64,000 bases of DNA from Pseudomonadota bacterium (GTDB taxonomy: Bacteria > Myxococcota_A > UBA9160 > SZUA-336). The notes under the pieces were generated by a model. It saw nothing but the letters and a program-made list of their open reading frames with translations, was not told the origin of the DNA and searched no databases. Position 1 is the stretch's first letter, and each line of letters starts with the position of its first letter. Positions 35,386 through 44,664 of the stretch are shown piece by piece. A program made the translations under genes and the position numbers. The stretch covers positions 1 through 64,000 of the forward strand of contig QJZC01000009.1 of assembly GCA_003247575.1 (NCBI GenBank), in the 5' to 3' direction.

Positions 35386-35710
35386 CGTCTCGTCCACATC
35401 TCCCCCTCTTTCGCGCGCAACTGGCGCACGCAAGTCCCATCGGCAGTGGGGTCTTGCGACATTAGTTAGGGACGGCCCCGACGAATCCGAAGCAGAGGGT
35501 GATGGAAGTGGCACCAGAGAGGAGAAGAGGCGTTCGGACGTCCGCAGCAGCGTCCCCAGCCCTCAGGGGGTGGACAGCCGGACCGTTGGAACTAATCCTG
35601 GACTGGGTGCGGGCGACTTGCCCGCAAGCCGGGGCGAAGCTATCGAGAGACGCTCCCGCTAGGTGAGAACCAGCGCACCGGGAGCGGAGGGGCAGAGGCG
35701 GAAGGAGCTA
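35386..35710. other. Divergent intergenic region with structured topoisomerase leader
   Basis: This 325-base gap separates the TPR/GT-B gene from the topoisomerase gene. Within the plus-strand leader, GCGGGC/GCCCGC forms a perfect 6-bp hairpin with a 5-base loop (35609-35625). CGCTCCCG/CGGGAGCG (35651-35658 and 35679-35686) forms a second, 8-bp stem closing a 20-base loop just before the Shine-Dalgarno GAAGGAG (35701-35707). No riboswitch class is recognised. Two stacked hairpins upstream of a topoisomerase suggest a regulated leader. Confidence 0.4.
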
Positions 35711-38518
35711 ATGGCGAAGAGCCTGGTCATCACGGAGAAGCCGAGTGTCGCGCGAGACATCGTGGAGGCTCTCGGAGGATTCGAGGAACACGATGGCTAC
35801 TGGGAGAACGACGCCTACGTCGTCACCTTCTCGGTCGGCCACATCCTCGAGCTCCTGTCTCCGGAGGATGTCGATCCTCAGTACAAACGTTGGGTTCTGG
35901 ACACGCTCCCGATCCTACCGGAGGAGTTCAAGCTCAAGAAGAAGGCGGGACACGCGGATCGTCACCGCATCATCAAGAAGCTGCTCGCCCGCGACGACGT
36001 AAGCGACGTGATCAATGCCTGCGATGCGGGCCGCGAGGGCGAGCTGATCTTTCGCGAGATCCTCCAGTATCTCGGCAACCCCAAGCCCCACAGCCGGCTC
36101 TGGCTCCAGTCGATGACCAAGGCGGCCATCCGTCAAGGCTTCAACCAGCTCGAGCCGGGCGAGCGCTACGACAACCTGGGTGCTGCGGCTGCCTGCCGAT
36201 CTCAGTCCGACTGGTTGATCGGAATGAACGCGACCCGAGCGCTGACCCGGCGGCTGAAGTCCCGCAAGGAGAAGACTGCGTGGTCCGCGGGGAGGGTCCA
36301 GACCCCGACCCTGGCGCTCGTGGTCGAGCGCGAGCTCGAAGTGCTCTCGCACGTCCCGAAGCCCTACAGCCGCATCGATGCGCGCTTCCAGGCCGCTGGG
36401 CACGAGTATGCCGCCGCGTGGTTCGATCCGGACTTCACCCCCGACGAAGCACAGCCGGAGCTCAAGGACGACCGCATCTTCGACGAGATGGAGGCACGCG
36501 CGATCCGCGACCGCGTAGCCGGCCAGGCGGGTGAAGCGAGAGAGACTCGCAAGCCGAGCCGCGAGGCCGCACCGCCGCTCTTCGATCTCACCTCGCTGCA
36601 GCGTGAAGCGAACCGTCGCTTCTCGTGGTCGGCCCGGCGCACCTTGAACGCTGCGCAGCGCTGCTACGAACGCCACAAGATCCTGACCTACCCACGCACC
36701 TCGTCTCGCGCCCTACCGGAAGACTACCGGGAGACGGTCGACGAGGTGATCACGCAGCTCAAGAACGCCGAGACCTACAGCGAGCTGGCCGAGAGCATCG
36801 AGAGTCGTGGCATGGAGAACGTCGCCCGCACCTTCGACGACTCGAAGGTATCGGACCACTTCGCGATCATTCCCACAGGAAGCCTGCCCGAAGAGGCGCT
36901 CTCCGGGGACGACGCGCGCCTGTTCGATCTGGTGGTACGGCGCTTCCTCGGAAATTTCATGCCCGCAGCGCTCTGGAACCGAGTCGAGCGGATCACCACC
37001 GTAGCCGGTGCTTCGTTCCGCACCCGCTCCCGCACCCTGGAGGAACCGGGCTGGCGCGCGGCGCTCGGACAGTCGGAGCAGGAGAACGAGCAGCTACCGC
37101 CCTTGGTCCCCGGTCAGAGTGAGGCCGAGGGTATCGCAGCGCAGAACCTCGAGGCCGAGCAGCTCGCCGAGAGGACCAAGCCGCCCGCCCGCTACACCGA
37201 AGCGCGTTTGCTTTCGCTGATGGAGAACGCGGGGCGCGAGATCGAGGACGACGACTTTGCCGAGGCCCTGCGCGACAAGGGGATCGGTACCTCGGCCACG
37301 CGCGCCGACATCATCGAGAACCTGATCGCGAAGGGCTACCTGGTCCGCGGCGGAGGTGGTCTGCGACCTACGGTCAAAGGCATCCGGCTGGTCGACGTGC
37401 TCAAGCAGATCGAGATCGACCACCTGGCCTCCGCACAACTCAGCGGAAAGCTCGAACATCGGCTGCTCGAAGTCGAACGCGGTGACCGAACCGCGCAGGC
37501 CTACATCGACGAGATCAAGCGCATAACGTGCGAGATCGTCGACAAGGCACGCACCTTCGACTACGAGGATCTGTACAAGAACGACGCACCGATCGGAAAG
37601 TGCCCGCTCTGCTCTCGACCGGTGTACCAGCAGTCCTGGTTCTATCGCTGTCAGAAGGATGAGAGCGTCCCGGACGAAGAGGACTGCCCTTTCCGAATCT
37701 GGAAGGACAAGGCGGGACGCTACATCGACGTCGAGACCGCACGCACCCTGCTCGAGAAGGGTGAGACGGGTGAGCTCGAGGGCTTCTCGTCACGCGATGG
37801 ACGCATCTACTCGGGCATCCTGAAGCTCGAGGAAGACGGCTCGATCACACTGACCTCGATTGCGGGAAGCACTTCGGACCACACCAGCGACAACCCCGAG
37901 TACGAGATCGACGAACGCCCTCTCGGCCCGTGTCCGATGGGATGCAAGAGCGACGTGATCGAGACGGTGACGCACTTCGTGTGCCGCGCCGGCTACGAGC
38001 GAGCTCAAGAGATCGAGCAGGAGCGTGAGGCGCTGATCGCAAAGGCCAAGGCCGAGGGAAAGAAGCGGCCCCGCATCGCTCAGCCCGAGGACAAGCCGTG
38101 TCCGTTCGTGCTCCCCCGCACCGTGTGCAAGCGCGAGATCACCCGCGAGGAGGCGATCCGCTACATCACCGAGAAGAAGACGGAGCCGCTGACCGAGTTC
38201 ACGTCGCGCTTCGGGCGCCCCTTCGGGGCCACCCTGTTCCTGAAGGAGAATGGTCGCCACGGGTTCGAGTTCGCCCCGCGCGAACGCAAGTCCGATGCGA
38301 CCGAGGACGACGCCGAGCAGACCCCGCGCAAGAAGGCGGCCAAGCGCAAGACCTCGACCAAGAAGACCGCCTCGAAGAAGAAGACGACGGCGGCGACTGC
38401 GTCCAAGAAGGTCGCGCGCAAGAAGAGCGCCGCGAAGAAGACGAGCACCAAGAAGGCGACGGCGCGCACGAAGTCCGCCCGCAAGAAGGCTAGCCCCAAG
38501 GGCCAAACGAAGGCGTAA
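35711..38518 (+). CDS. Type IA DNA topoisomerase with lysine-rich C-terminal tail
   Basis: From ATG 35711 (GAAGGAG upstream) the product is 935 residues. The TOPRIM domain opens with SLVITEKPSVARDI and includes the metal motif ACDAGREGELIF. The active-site tyrosine is Y327 (TYPRTSSR). The C-terminus has topoisomerase zinc-finger repeats (CPLCSRPV...C, CPMGC, CPFVLPRTVC). The last 60 or so residues (from about 872) are a lysine/alanine/serine/threonine repeat resembling histone H1 or HU tails. The enzyme relaxes or decatenates DNA by single-strand passage. N-terminus and active-site motif sit between typical TopA and TopB. The tail probably adds non-specific DNA binding. Confidence 0.94.
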   Translation: MAKSLVITEKPSVARDIVEALGGFEEHDGYWENDAYVVTFSVGHILELLSPEDVDPQYKRWVLDTLPILPEEFKLKKKAGHADRHRIIKKLLARDDVSDVINACDAGREGELIFREILQYLGNPKPHSRLWLQSMTKAAIRQGFNQLEPGERYDNLGAAAACRSQSDWLIGMNATRALTRRLKSRKEKTAWSAGRVQTPTLALVVERELEVLSHVPKPYSRIDARFQAAGHEYAAAWFDPDFTPDEAQPELKDDRIFDEMEARAIRDRVAGQAGEARETRKPSREAAPPLFDLTSLQREANRRFSWSARRTLNAAQRCYERHKILTYPRTSSRALPEDYRETVDEVITQLKNAETYSELAESIESRGMENVARTFDDSKVSDHFAIIPTGSLPEEALSGDDARLFDLVVRRFLGNFMPAALWNRVERITTVAGASFRTRSRTLEEPGWRAALGQSEQENEQLPPLVPGQSEAEGIAAQNLEAEQLAERTKPPARYTEARLLSLMENAGREIEDDDFAEALRDKGIGTSATRADIIENLIAKGYLVRGGGGLRPTVKGIRLVDVLKQIEIDHLASAQLSGKLEHRLLEVERGDRTAQAYIDEIKRITCEIVDKARTFDYEDLYKNDAPIGKCPLCSRPVYQQSWFYRCQKDESVPDEEDCPFRIWKDKAGRYIDVETARTLLEKGETGELEGFSSRDGRIYSGILKLEEDGSITLTSIAGSTSDHTSDNPEYEIDERPLGPCPMGCKSDVIETVTHFVCRAGYERAQEIEQEREALIAKAKAEGKKRPRIAQPEDKPCPFVLPRTVCKREITREEAIRYITEKKTEPLTEFTSRFGRPFGATLFLKENGRHGFEFAPRERKSDATEDDAEQTPRKKAAKRKTSTKKTASKKKTTAATASKKVARKKSAAKKTSTKKATARTKSARKKASPKGQTKA

Positions 38519-38523
38519 CTCCC

Positions 38524-39405
38524 ATGTCCCGTCCGCCGCTCCGGAACCTGCGGCTCGGCCTGGTGCAGAGTGCACCCTTGGCTGACCCGAGCGAGAACGT
38601 CAAACGCGCCGAGGAATCGATTCGGCAGGCCGCCGCGCAGGGCGCCCAGCTGATCTGTCTACCCGAGCTGTTTCGCACGCCCTACTTTCCGCAGGAGGAG
38701 ACTGCCGAACACTTCGAGTTCGCGGAACCGATTCCCGGCCCCACGACCGAGCGGCTCTCACCGCTGGCGCGCGAGCTCGAGGTCGTGTTGATTGCCTCGC
38801 TGTTCGAACGCCGCGCCGCAGGCATCTACCACAACACGACGGTCGTGCTGGATACCGACGGCAGCACGGCTGGCATCTACCGCAAAATGCACATCCCCGA
38901 CGATCCCCTCTTCTTCGAGAAGTTCTACTTCACACCGGGAGACCTCGGCTTCGATGCGATCGAAACGGCCGTCGGACGCATCGGCGTGCTGATCTGCTGG
39001 GATCAGTGGTTCCCGGAGGCCGCGCGCCTGGTCGCACTCGATGGAGCCGAGATCATCTTCTATCCGACGGCGATCGGATGGCTCGACGGCGAGACCGAAT
39101 CCGAGAACGCAGCTCAGCGAGAAGCCTGGATCACGGCCCAACGAGCTCACGCGATCTCGAACGGCGTCTTCGTAGCTGCGGTCAACCGGACGGGGCGCGA
39201 GGGCAAACTGAGCTTCTTCGGCAGCTCCTTCGTCGCAGACCCTCAGGGGCGCATGATCGCCCAGGCCGCGATGGATCGGGAGGAGCTGCTGCTCGTCGAT
39301 TGCAATCCCGCACGGATCGAACAGGAGCGGCGCGCGTGGCCCTTTCTGCGCGACCGGCGTATCGACGCCTATGGTGACCTGACGCGGCGCTATCGCCGAG
39401 GTTGA
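38524..39405 (+). CDS. aguB: N-carbamoylputrescine amidase
   Basis: This 293-residue nitrilase-superfamily enzyme hydrolyses N-carbamoylputrescine to putrescine, ammonia and CO2. The catalytic triad is visible: Glu in CLPELF, Lys in YRKMHIPDDP and the nucleophile Cys in GVLICWDQWFPEAARL. The block YFTPGDLGF is a signature of AguB. It starts five bases after the topoisomerase stop, and agmatine deiminase follows immediately, so the putrescine pathway (agmatine to N-carbamoylputrescine to putrescine) is completed within one operon. Confidence 0.95.
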   Translation: MSRPPLRNLRLGLVQSAPLADPSENVKRAEESIRQAAAQGAQLICLPELFRTPYFPQEETAEHFEFAEPIPGPTTERLSPLARELEVVLIASLFERRAAGIYHNTTVVLDTDGSTAGIYRKMHIPDDPLFFEKFYFTPGDLGFDAIETAVGRIGVLICWDQWFPEAARLVALDGAEIIFYPTAIGWLDGETESENAAQREAWITAQRAHAISNGVFVAAVNRTGREGKLSFFGSSFVADPQGRMIAQAAMDREELLLVDCNPARIEQERRAWPFLRDRRIDAYGDLTRRYRRG

Positions 39406-39408
39406 ACC

Positions 39409-40545
39409 GTGCCCAGAACGCGCATGCACGAGGCCCGGACACCCGCATTCCGCACACCCGCACAGTTCCGAGTGCCCGCACAGTTCCGAATGCCCGCAGA
39501 ATGGGAGCCGCACACTGCCACCTGGCTCGTCTGGCCCCACGCCAGAGACACCTGGCCGGGCTGTCTCGATCATGCGCGCGATGAGTTCGAACAGCTGATT
39601 CGGGCCATCGCCCGCTTCGAAGCCGTCGAACTCCTGGTCCCCGATGACGTCCAGCAGAGGACGGTCGAAGCTCTGCTCCGCCGCACGCCGACACAATTCC
39701 CGGTACACATCCACATCGTCCCGAGCGACGATTCCTGGGTTCGCGACACCGGTCCCACCTTCGTCCATCGCAGCGACGGCTCCCTCGCAGCACTCGATTG
39801 GAGATTCAACGCTTGGGGGGGCAAGTACCCCCCTTGGGAGCGCGATCAAGCAGTAGCCCGTCAGATCGCAGAGCTCGCGGGCGTCGAACGAATCGAGAGC
39901 GGCTTGACCCTCGAGGGAGGTGCAATCGAGGTCGATGGCGAAGGAACGTTCGTCGCCACGAGTTCGTGCGTGATCGACGAGAATCGAAATCCAGGCACAT
40001 CGCGTGAGCAGATCGAGCGTGAGCTCTCCGAACGGCTCGGCGTCGAGCGATTCCTCTGGGTCGACGCGAGCTTGACCGGAGACGACACCGATGGGCACGT
40101 CGACAACCTGGTACGCTTCGTCGCTCCCGGGCACGTGCTGTGCGCAGTGGCAGGTGATGCATCGCACCCGGATCACGACTCGCTCGAGACCTTGCGCGCG
40201 AGCCTCGAGGATACGCACGACGCGCGCGGACGTCGCCTCCGCGTGACTCCGCTTCCCCTACCCTCTCTCATCGAGTGCGAAGGGCGAACCTTACCCGCGA
40301 GCTACGCAAACTTCCTGATCACCAACGGGGGAGTCGTGGCGCCCTGCTTCGGAGTGGCGAGCGACGAGAGTGCGCTCGATCTGCTGCGCAAGTGTTTTCC
40401 CACGCGCACCGTCGTGGGAGTCTCTGCGCGCATCTTGGTGCGCGGCTTTGGCGGGCCACACTGCCTGAGCCAGCAGCAGCCGGCTCCACAGCCAAGTGTC
40501 GAGCCCTTGGATCCGGAGCGACGCGGCGTCCTCGGACCCCCGTGA
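39409..40545 (+). CDS. aguA: Agmatine deiminase
   Basis: This 378-residue enzyme converts agmatine to N-carbamoylputrescine. Landmarks are the agmatine-binding MPAEWEPHTATWLVWPH, the catalytic DTGPTF and TDGHVDN, and the nucleophile Cys in GGPHCLSQQQP. The start is GTG 39409 with GAGG seven bases upstream (ATG 39424 is an alternative). The N-terminal extension contains an 18-bp tandem duplication that repeats the FRxPA element ahead of the conserved FRMPAEW. It is the second of the aguB-aguA pair, and its stop overlaps the next gene by four bases. Confidence 0.94.
   Translation: MPRTRMHEARTPAFRTPAQFRVPAQFRMPAEWEPHTATWLVWPHARDTWPGCLDHARDEFEQLIRAIARFEAVELLVPDDVQQRTVEALLRRTPTQFPVHIHIVPSDDSWVRDTGPTFVHRSDGSLAALDWRFNAWGGKYPPWERDQAVARQIAELAGVERIESGLTLEGGAIEVDGEGTFVATSSCVIDENRNPGTSREQIERELSERLGVERFLWVDASLTGDDTDGHVDNLVRFVAPGHVLCAVAGDASHPDHDSLETLRASLEDTHDARGRRLRVTPLPLPSLIECEGRTLPASYANFLITNGGVVAPCFGVASDESALDLLRKCFPTRTVVGVSARILVRGFGGPHCLSQQQPAPQPSVEPLDPERRGVLGPP
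39457..39492 (+). repeat. 18-bp tandem duplication in the aguA N-terminus
   Basis: Two units of CCCGCACAGTTCCGAxTG (39457-39474 and 39475-39492) differ at one base, with partial copies before and after. They encode TPAQFRVPAQFRMPAEW-type repeats that lengthen the protein just before the conserved FRMPAEW. Near-identity suggests a recent slippage event. Confidence 0.85.
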
Positions 40546-40976
40546 GCCGCGCGCATGACATCGCGACGTCGGTACGCGGCTTCGTGATTCGGAATCCGCC
40601 CGCGGTCGGCGCGGTCTACCTGTTCTGCCTCTTCATGTGCTTCGTCTATCTGCCGTACGACTTCATGGTGAAGCCGCTCTTCAGGGGGATCGAAGCAGCG
40701 GAAGAGGTGTGGTTCGGGTACATGCTGCGCGGCTTCAGTGCAAAGCTCACCGAGCCGTTGCACTGGGCGATCTACGCAGCGCTCGCTTACGGATTCTCGC
40801 GCGAGCGAAGCTGGGCTTGGACCTGCGCCGCGCTCTATATCGTGCAGGTCGCGATTGGGAGCGTCGTCTGGGTGTGGCTCTATGCGGACTATGGTCCGCT
40901 CGGGTACGCGCTCACCCCCGTCGTCGTTGCGGGCTTCTTGGGCCTAGCTTGGCTCGTCGCTCGCGCACGCCCCTGA
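40542..40976 (+). CDS. Small integral membrane protein of unknown function
   Basis: From GTG 40542 (overlapping the aguA stop as GTGA) this encodes 144 residues with about four membrane helices: AVGAVYLFCLFMCFVYLPYDF, then a re-entrant or short helix near LHWAIYAALAYGF, WTCAALYIVQVAIGSVVWVWLYA, and LTPVVVAGFLGLAWLVA. I recognise no family. Position at the end of the topoisomerase-aguB-aguA operon suggests co-expression. The 3' end overlaps the convergent VOC gene by 33 bases. Confidence 0.75.
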   Translation: MSRAHDIATSVRGFVIRNPPAVGAVYLFCLFMCFVYLPYDFMVKPLFRGIEAAEEVWFGYMLRGFSAKLTEPLHWAIYAALAYGFSRERSWAWTCAALYIVQVAIGSVVWVWLYADYGPLGYALTPVVVAGFLGLAWLVARARP

Positions 40977-41843
40977 GGGGAGCTGCGGTCCGATCACCAA
41001 CGTGGGAACGCCGAGCGGCTCTCCGCGAACCGTGAAGACCTCTGTGCCTGACTTGTTGCCCGCACGGACAGGCGAAAGATCGAAGCGCGACTCGCGTAGG
41101 CGCGCGTGGGCACGCCGCGGCTCTGCCACCTGGTAGGCGACGCCCCAAAGGAAGTCGGGCCGTGACGTATCCTCTGCCGATCCCTCGGCTCCCAGAGACG
41201 CTGCGGGTACTGCGAGCTCCAAGGTGACACCGCCCACACGAAAAAAGATCAGGCGCACGCGGCGCGCCGGGAAGGTTCGATCGAGCGCGAGACGAATTCC
41301 GAGCCCGTCGCGCAGCAAGCGAATGGCACGTTCGGGAGCACGCGTACGAATGACGATGTGATCGATCCCAACGACGCGACCCTCAGCAGCCGCGCTCGCC
41401 GCTCCAGTCTCGGCGCGAGCGTCCGAGCCGCGGTCACTCGAGTCTCGGATACAGATGTGTAGACCCGCCGTGCGCGTCGGATCGAGCACGCGCAGACCCG
41501 CTCCTGGAGAGGCGATCGGGTCCACCAGCGAATCGATGCCGCGCCGGGAGAGTTCGAGAGCACAGCGCTCGAGATCGTCGCACTCGAGCGAGAACCCGAA
41601 GACTCCAGGACCGTGCTTCTCCAGGCGTTCGCGCATCGCGGCCGCATGTGCGCCGATGCCCAGCTCTGCCGCCGGCAGCGGAGATCCGGACGTCGGAGCG
41701 CACAGGTCGACATTTGCATTCGAGAGGGCAAACCGCGCTTCGTGACCCAGAACGGGCTCGTGCCCTGACAACGCGGCAAAGTGCGAAAGCGCCGAGGCGA
41801 GGTCATCGACCGCGATGTAGACCTCACCGAAGCGACGCCACAT
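40944..41843 (-). CDS. Tandem VOC (glyoxalase/dioxygenase fold) protein
   Basis: This 299-residue protein has two consecutive vicinal-oxygen-chelate modules, at about residues 5-130 and 155-290. The second begins VVGIDHIVIRTRAPERAIRLLRDGLGI in pieces, with D-H-I-V marking the first metal-ligand strand and a late E in VTLELAVP. Two modules can form one active site. The substrate is unknown; methylmalonyl-CoA epimerase-like and dioxygenase-like roles are both possible. It overlaps the convergent membrane gene and precedes typA on the minus strand. Confidence 0.83.
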   Translation of the reverse strand: MWRRFGEVYIAVDDLASALSHFAALSGHEPVLGHEARFALSNANVDLCAPTSGSPLPAAELGIGAHAAAMRERLEKHGPGVFGFSLECDDLERCALELSRRGIDSLVDPIASPGAGLRVLDPTRTAGLHICIRDSSDRGSDARAETGAASAAAEGRVVGIDHIVIRTRAPERAIRLLRDGLGIRLALDRTFPARRVRLIFFRVGGVTLELAVPAASLGAEGSAEDTSRPDFLWGVAYQVAEPRRAHARLRESRFDLSPVRAGNKSGTEVFTVRGEPLGVPTLVIGPQLPSGACASDEPS

Positions 41844-41848
41844 GGCAG

Positions 41849-43657
41849 TTAGCTCTTGCGCTTGCGCATGTTCGAGGCCAGCACCCTCTTGCGCAGCCGC
41901 AGGGAGCAGGGCGTGACCTCCAGGAGCTCATCATCCTCGATCCAGACCAGAGCCCACTCGATCGTTACCTGGCGCGGCGGAGTGAGGATCGCCGCATCGT
42001 CCTTGCCAGCAGCACGGATGTTGGTCAGCTTCTTGGCGCGACAGACGTTCACGTTGAGGTCGTTACCGCGGCTGTGCTCGCCGACCACCTGCCCCTCGTA
42101 CACGGGAACACCGGCACCGATGAACATGGCGGCGCGCTCCTGGATGCCGAAAATCGCATGTGCCGTCGTCTTGCCCGCCTCGCTCACGACGATCGCACCC
42201 CCCGCACGGCGCTGTAGCGCGCCAGCGACCGGCTCGTAGCCCCGCACACGACGATACATGACTCCCTCGCCGCGCGTGTCTCCGAGAAACTCAGTCCGAT
42301 ACCCGAACAGTCCACGGCTCGGCGCCACGAACTCGAGCCGCGTGCGGCCGCTGCGCGGCTCCATGTGGGTGAGCCGCGCCTTGCGCAGCGAGAGCTTCTC
42401 CATCACGGTGCCGGCGGCCGCCTCCGGCACCTCGACACAGACTTCTTCAAACGGCTCGCAAGCGACCCCGTCAACCTCTCTCGGAATGATCTGCGGACGC
42501 GACACGCCGAACTCGTAGCCTTCGCGGCGCATCGTCTCGATCAACACCGCGAGCTGTAGCTCACCGCGGCCAGCGACCTCGAAGCTCTCTGGAGACGGCC
42601 CATCGCGCAGGTCGATCGACACGTTGACGAGCGCCTCGCGTTCGAGGCGATCTCGGATCTGGCGGCTGGTGAGGAACTTTCCTTCCTGCCCGGCGAACGG
42701 CGAAGAGTTGACCGAGATGTGAACCTGCACCGTGGGAGGATCGATGGGAATACGGGGCAGCCCTTCCGGAGTGCCCGGATCGCAGATCGTGTCGCCGACC
42801 TCGATCACGTCCACTCCCGCCAGCAGCGCCAGCTCGCCCGCTCGCACGGCGTCGAGCTCGACCCGCTCGAGGCCGCGCGGCCCGAACAGCTTGGTCACCC
42901 GCAAGGTCTCGGACTTCCCACCTCGCCCCACGCGCACGACCGGAGAGCCGCGGCGCAGCACCCCTCGGTGCACGCGCCCGATGACCAGGCGGCCGACGTA
43001 CTCGTCGTAGTCGAGCGTAACGGCCTGGAACTGCAGCGGTGCCTCTGGATCCCCGTGCGGCGCAGGCGCGTGCGCGAGCAGCATGTCGAGCAGGGGTCGC
43101 AGGTCTGTGCGCTCGCCTTCGAGTTCGGCACTCGCGGCCCCCTGCTTGCCCGAAGCATAGACCACGGGGAAGTCGAGCTGCTCGTCGTTCGCCCCCAGCT
43201 CGACCAACAGATCGAATACCTCATCGGGAATCTCGCTGGCGCGTTGCTCCGGGCGATCCACTTTGTTCACCACGAGCATCGGGCGCAGCCCCTGAGCCAG
43301 CGCCTTCTCGACGACGAAGCGCGTCTGCGGCATGACTCCCTCGACGGCGTCGACCAGCAACAGACACGCATCTACCATGCCCAACACCCGCTCGACCTCG
43401 CCGCCGAAGTCGGCATGCCCAGGCGTGTCGACCAGGAAGATCCGCGTCCCCTGGTACTCGACGGCCGTGTTCTTGGAGCGGATCGTGATCCCGCGCTCGC
43501 GCTCGAGGTCGTCGTGGTCCATCGCACGCGTCTCGAGCGGACGCTGGGACTGCCAGGCGCCGGTTTGACGCAACAAGCCATCGATCAGGGTCGTCTTGCC
43601 ATGATCGACGTGCGCGATGATCGCCACGCTGCGGATATCTGGATTCGGGTCACTCAT
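41849..43657 (-). CDS. typA: Translational GTPase TypA/BipA
   Basis: From ATG 43657 the product is 602 residues, the usual TypA length. G-motifs are [10 protein letters not shown] (G1), ERERGITI (G2), DTPGH (G3) and NKVDRP (G4). Domains II, III and V and the C-terminal TypA domain ([35 protein letters not shown] in pieces) follow. TypA is a ribosome-binding GTPase that assists 50S assembly and stress translation. The open frame extends to 44224 but overlaps the plus-strand SDR gene and is not coding. The gene ends five bases before the VOC gene. Confidence 0.96.
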   Translation of the reverse strand: MSDPNPDIRSVAIIAHVDHGKTTLIDGLLRQTGAWQSQRPLETRAMDHDDLERERGITIRSKNTAVEYQGTRIFLVDTPGHADFGGEVERVLGMVDACLLLVDAVEGVMPQTRFVVEKALAQGLRPMLVVNKVDRPEQRASEIPDEVFDLLVELGANDEQLDFPVVYASGKQGAASAELEGERTDLRPLLDMLLAHAPAPHGDPEAPLQFQAVTLDYDEYVGRLVIGRVHRGVLRRGSPVVRVGRGGKSETLRVTKLFGPRGLERVELDAVRAGELALLAGVDVIEVGDTICDPGTPEGLPRIPIDPPTVQVHISVNSSPFAGQEGKFLTSRQIRDRLEREALVNVSIDLRDGPSPESFEVAGRGELQLAVLIETMRREGYEFGVSRPQIIPREVDGVACEPFEEVCVEVPEAAAGTVMEKLSLRKARLTHMEPRSGRTRLEFVAPSRGLFGYRTEFLGDTRGEGVMYRRVRGYEPVAGALQRRAGGAIVVSEAGKTTAHAIFGIQERAAMFIGAGVPVYEGQVVGEHSRGNDLNVNVCRAKKLTNIRAAGKDDAAILTPPRQVTIEWALVWIEDDELLEVTPCSLRLRKRVLASNMRKRKS

Positions 43658-43739
43658 GAGGCGCGCGCAAGCTAGCAGACCTCCGAGCGGGGGGATAGCC
43701 CGCGCACCACTTCGAGTCCAATCGCGGTAGAATGCGGCC

Positions 43740-44612
43740 ATGACATCGACCAAGCACTCTCCAGCTGCCTCCCAGGTCCCCGTCACCGGGCGGCTCGCCG
43801 ACAAGCGGGCGATCATCACCGGCGCCGCCAGCGGCATTGGACGCGCCAGCGCTCTGCTCTTCGTGCGTGCCGGCGCGCGCGTGGTCATCGTCGACCGCGA
43901 CTCCGCAGCCCTCGAGCAAGTCGGGAAGGAGATCCACGAGCTCGGTGGCGAAGCCATCTCCATGGTCGGAGACGCCGGGAACGAGGCCGACGTGAAGAGC
44001 TGGGTCGAGCGCTGCAACGACACCTGGGGGGGAGTGGACGTCGGCTTCGCCAACGCGGGCGTCAGCGGCGGCTGGGTGCCCCTGGAAGACCAGACCCCCG
44101 AGTTCTGGATGGACGTGATGCGCGTCAACCTGCTGGGGCCGTTCCTGCTGATCAAGCATGCGGCACGGCCGATCCGCAAGGCCGGAGGCGGCTCGCTGAT
44201 CGTTACGAGCTCGGTCGCGAGCATGCGCGCGCATGCTGGCGGCCTCGCCTACAGCGCGAGCAAGGCAGCGCTGAACAGCCTGGTCCAGACGAGTTCCAAC
44301 GAACTCGCGGGAACCGGGGTGCGAGTCAATGCGGTGTGTCCAGGCCTGATCGAGACGGGCATGACGCAGCCCCTGTTCGCATTCGCGCGGGCGCGCGCCA
44401 CCGAAGATCGACTCGGCTCACACACACCCGCGCGCCGCCCCGGATTCCCCGACGACGTCGCGCACGTAGTGCTCTTTCTCGCCACGGACGAGAGCAGCTA
44501 CGTCAACGGCCAGGCGATCGCCGTCGATGGCGGACTCACGAGCACCCATCCGTTCAACCCGCAGTCACGCGCCCGTCGAGTGGTGACCACTAGCGAGCCG
44601 AACGATTCGTGA
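43740..44612 (+). CDS. Short-chain dehydrogenase/reductase
   Basis: This 290-residue SDR has the NAD(P) glycine motif TGAASGIG (about 23-30), the NAG motif FANAGVSGG and the catalytic Y-x3-K (YSASK). A serine sits in TSSVASM, 13 residues earlier. The acidic residue after the second strand (VIVDRDSAALEQ) favours NAD over NADP. The substrate is unknown. The C-terminal PFNPQSRARRVV tail is longer than usual. It diverges from typA and converges with the phosphotransferase gene. Confidence 0.92.
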   Translation: MTSTKHSPAASQVPVTGRLADKRAIITGAASGIGRASALLFVRAGARVVIVDRDSAALEQVGKEIHELGGEAISMVGDAGNEADVKSWVERCNDTWGGVDVGFANAGVSGGWVPLEDQTPEFWMDVMRVNLLGPFLLIKHAARPIRKAGGGSLIVTSSVASMRAHAGGLAYSASKAALNSLVQTSSNELAGTGVRVNAVCPGLIETGMTQPLFAFARARATEDRLGSHTPARRPGFPDDVAHVVLFLATDESSYVNGQAIAVDGGLTSTHPFNPQSRARRVVTTSEPNDS

Positions 44613-44664
44613 TCGGTCTTCGCGGTCGCCGAGCTCGAGCGCGACAGCGCGAGCCACAGTACGA

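Noticed and set aside
38758..40218. Minus-strand open frame of about 480 codons antisense to aguB and aguA
   Set aside because: Explained by codon bias; the plus-strand genes have full catalytic motifs.
43658..44224. N-terminal extension of typA
   Set aside because: It is antisense to the SDR gene, while the translation from 43657 begins exactly where TypA proteins begin.
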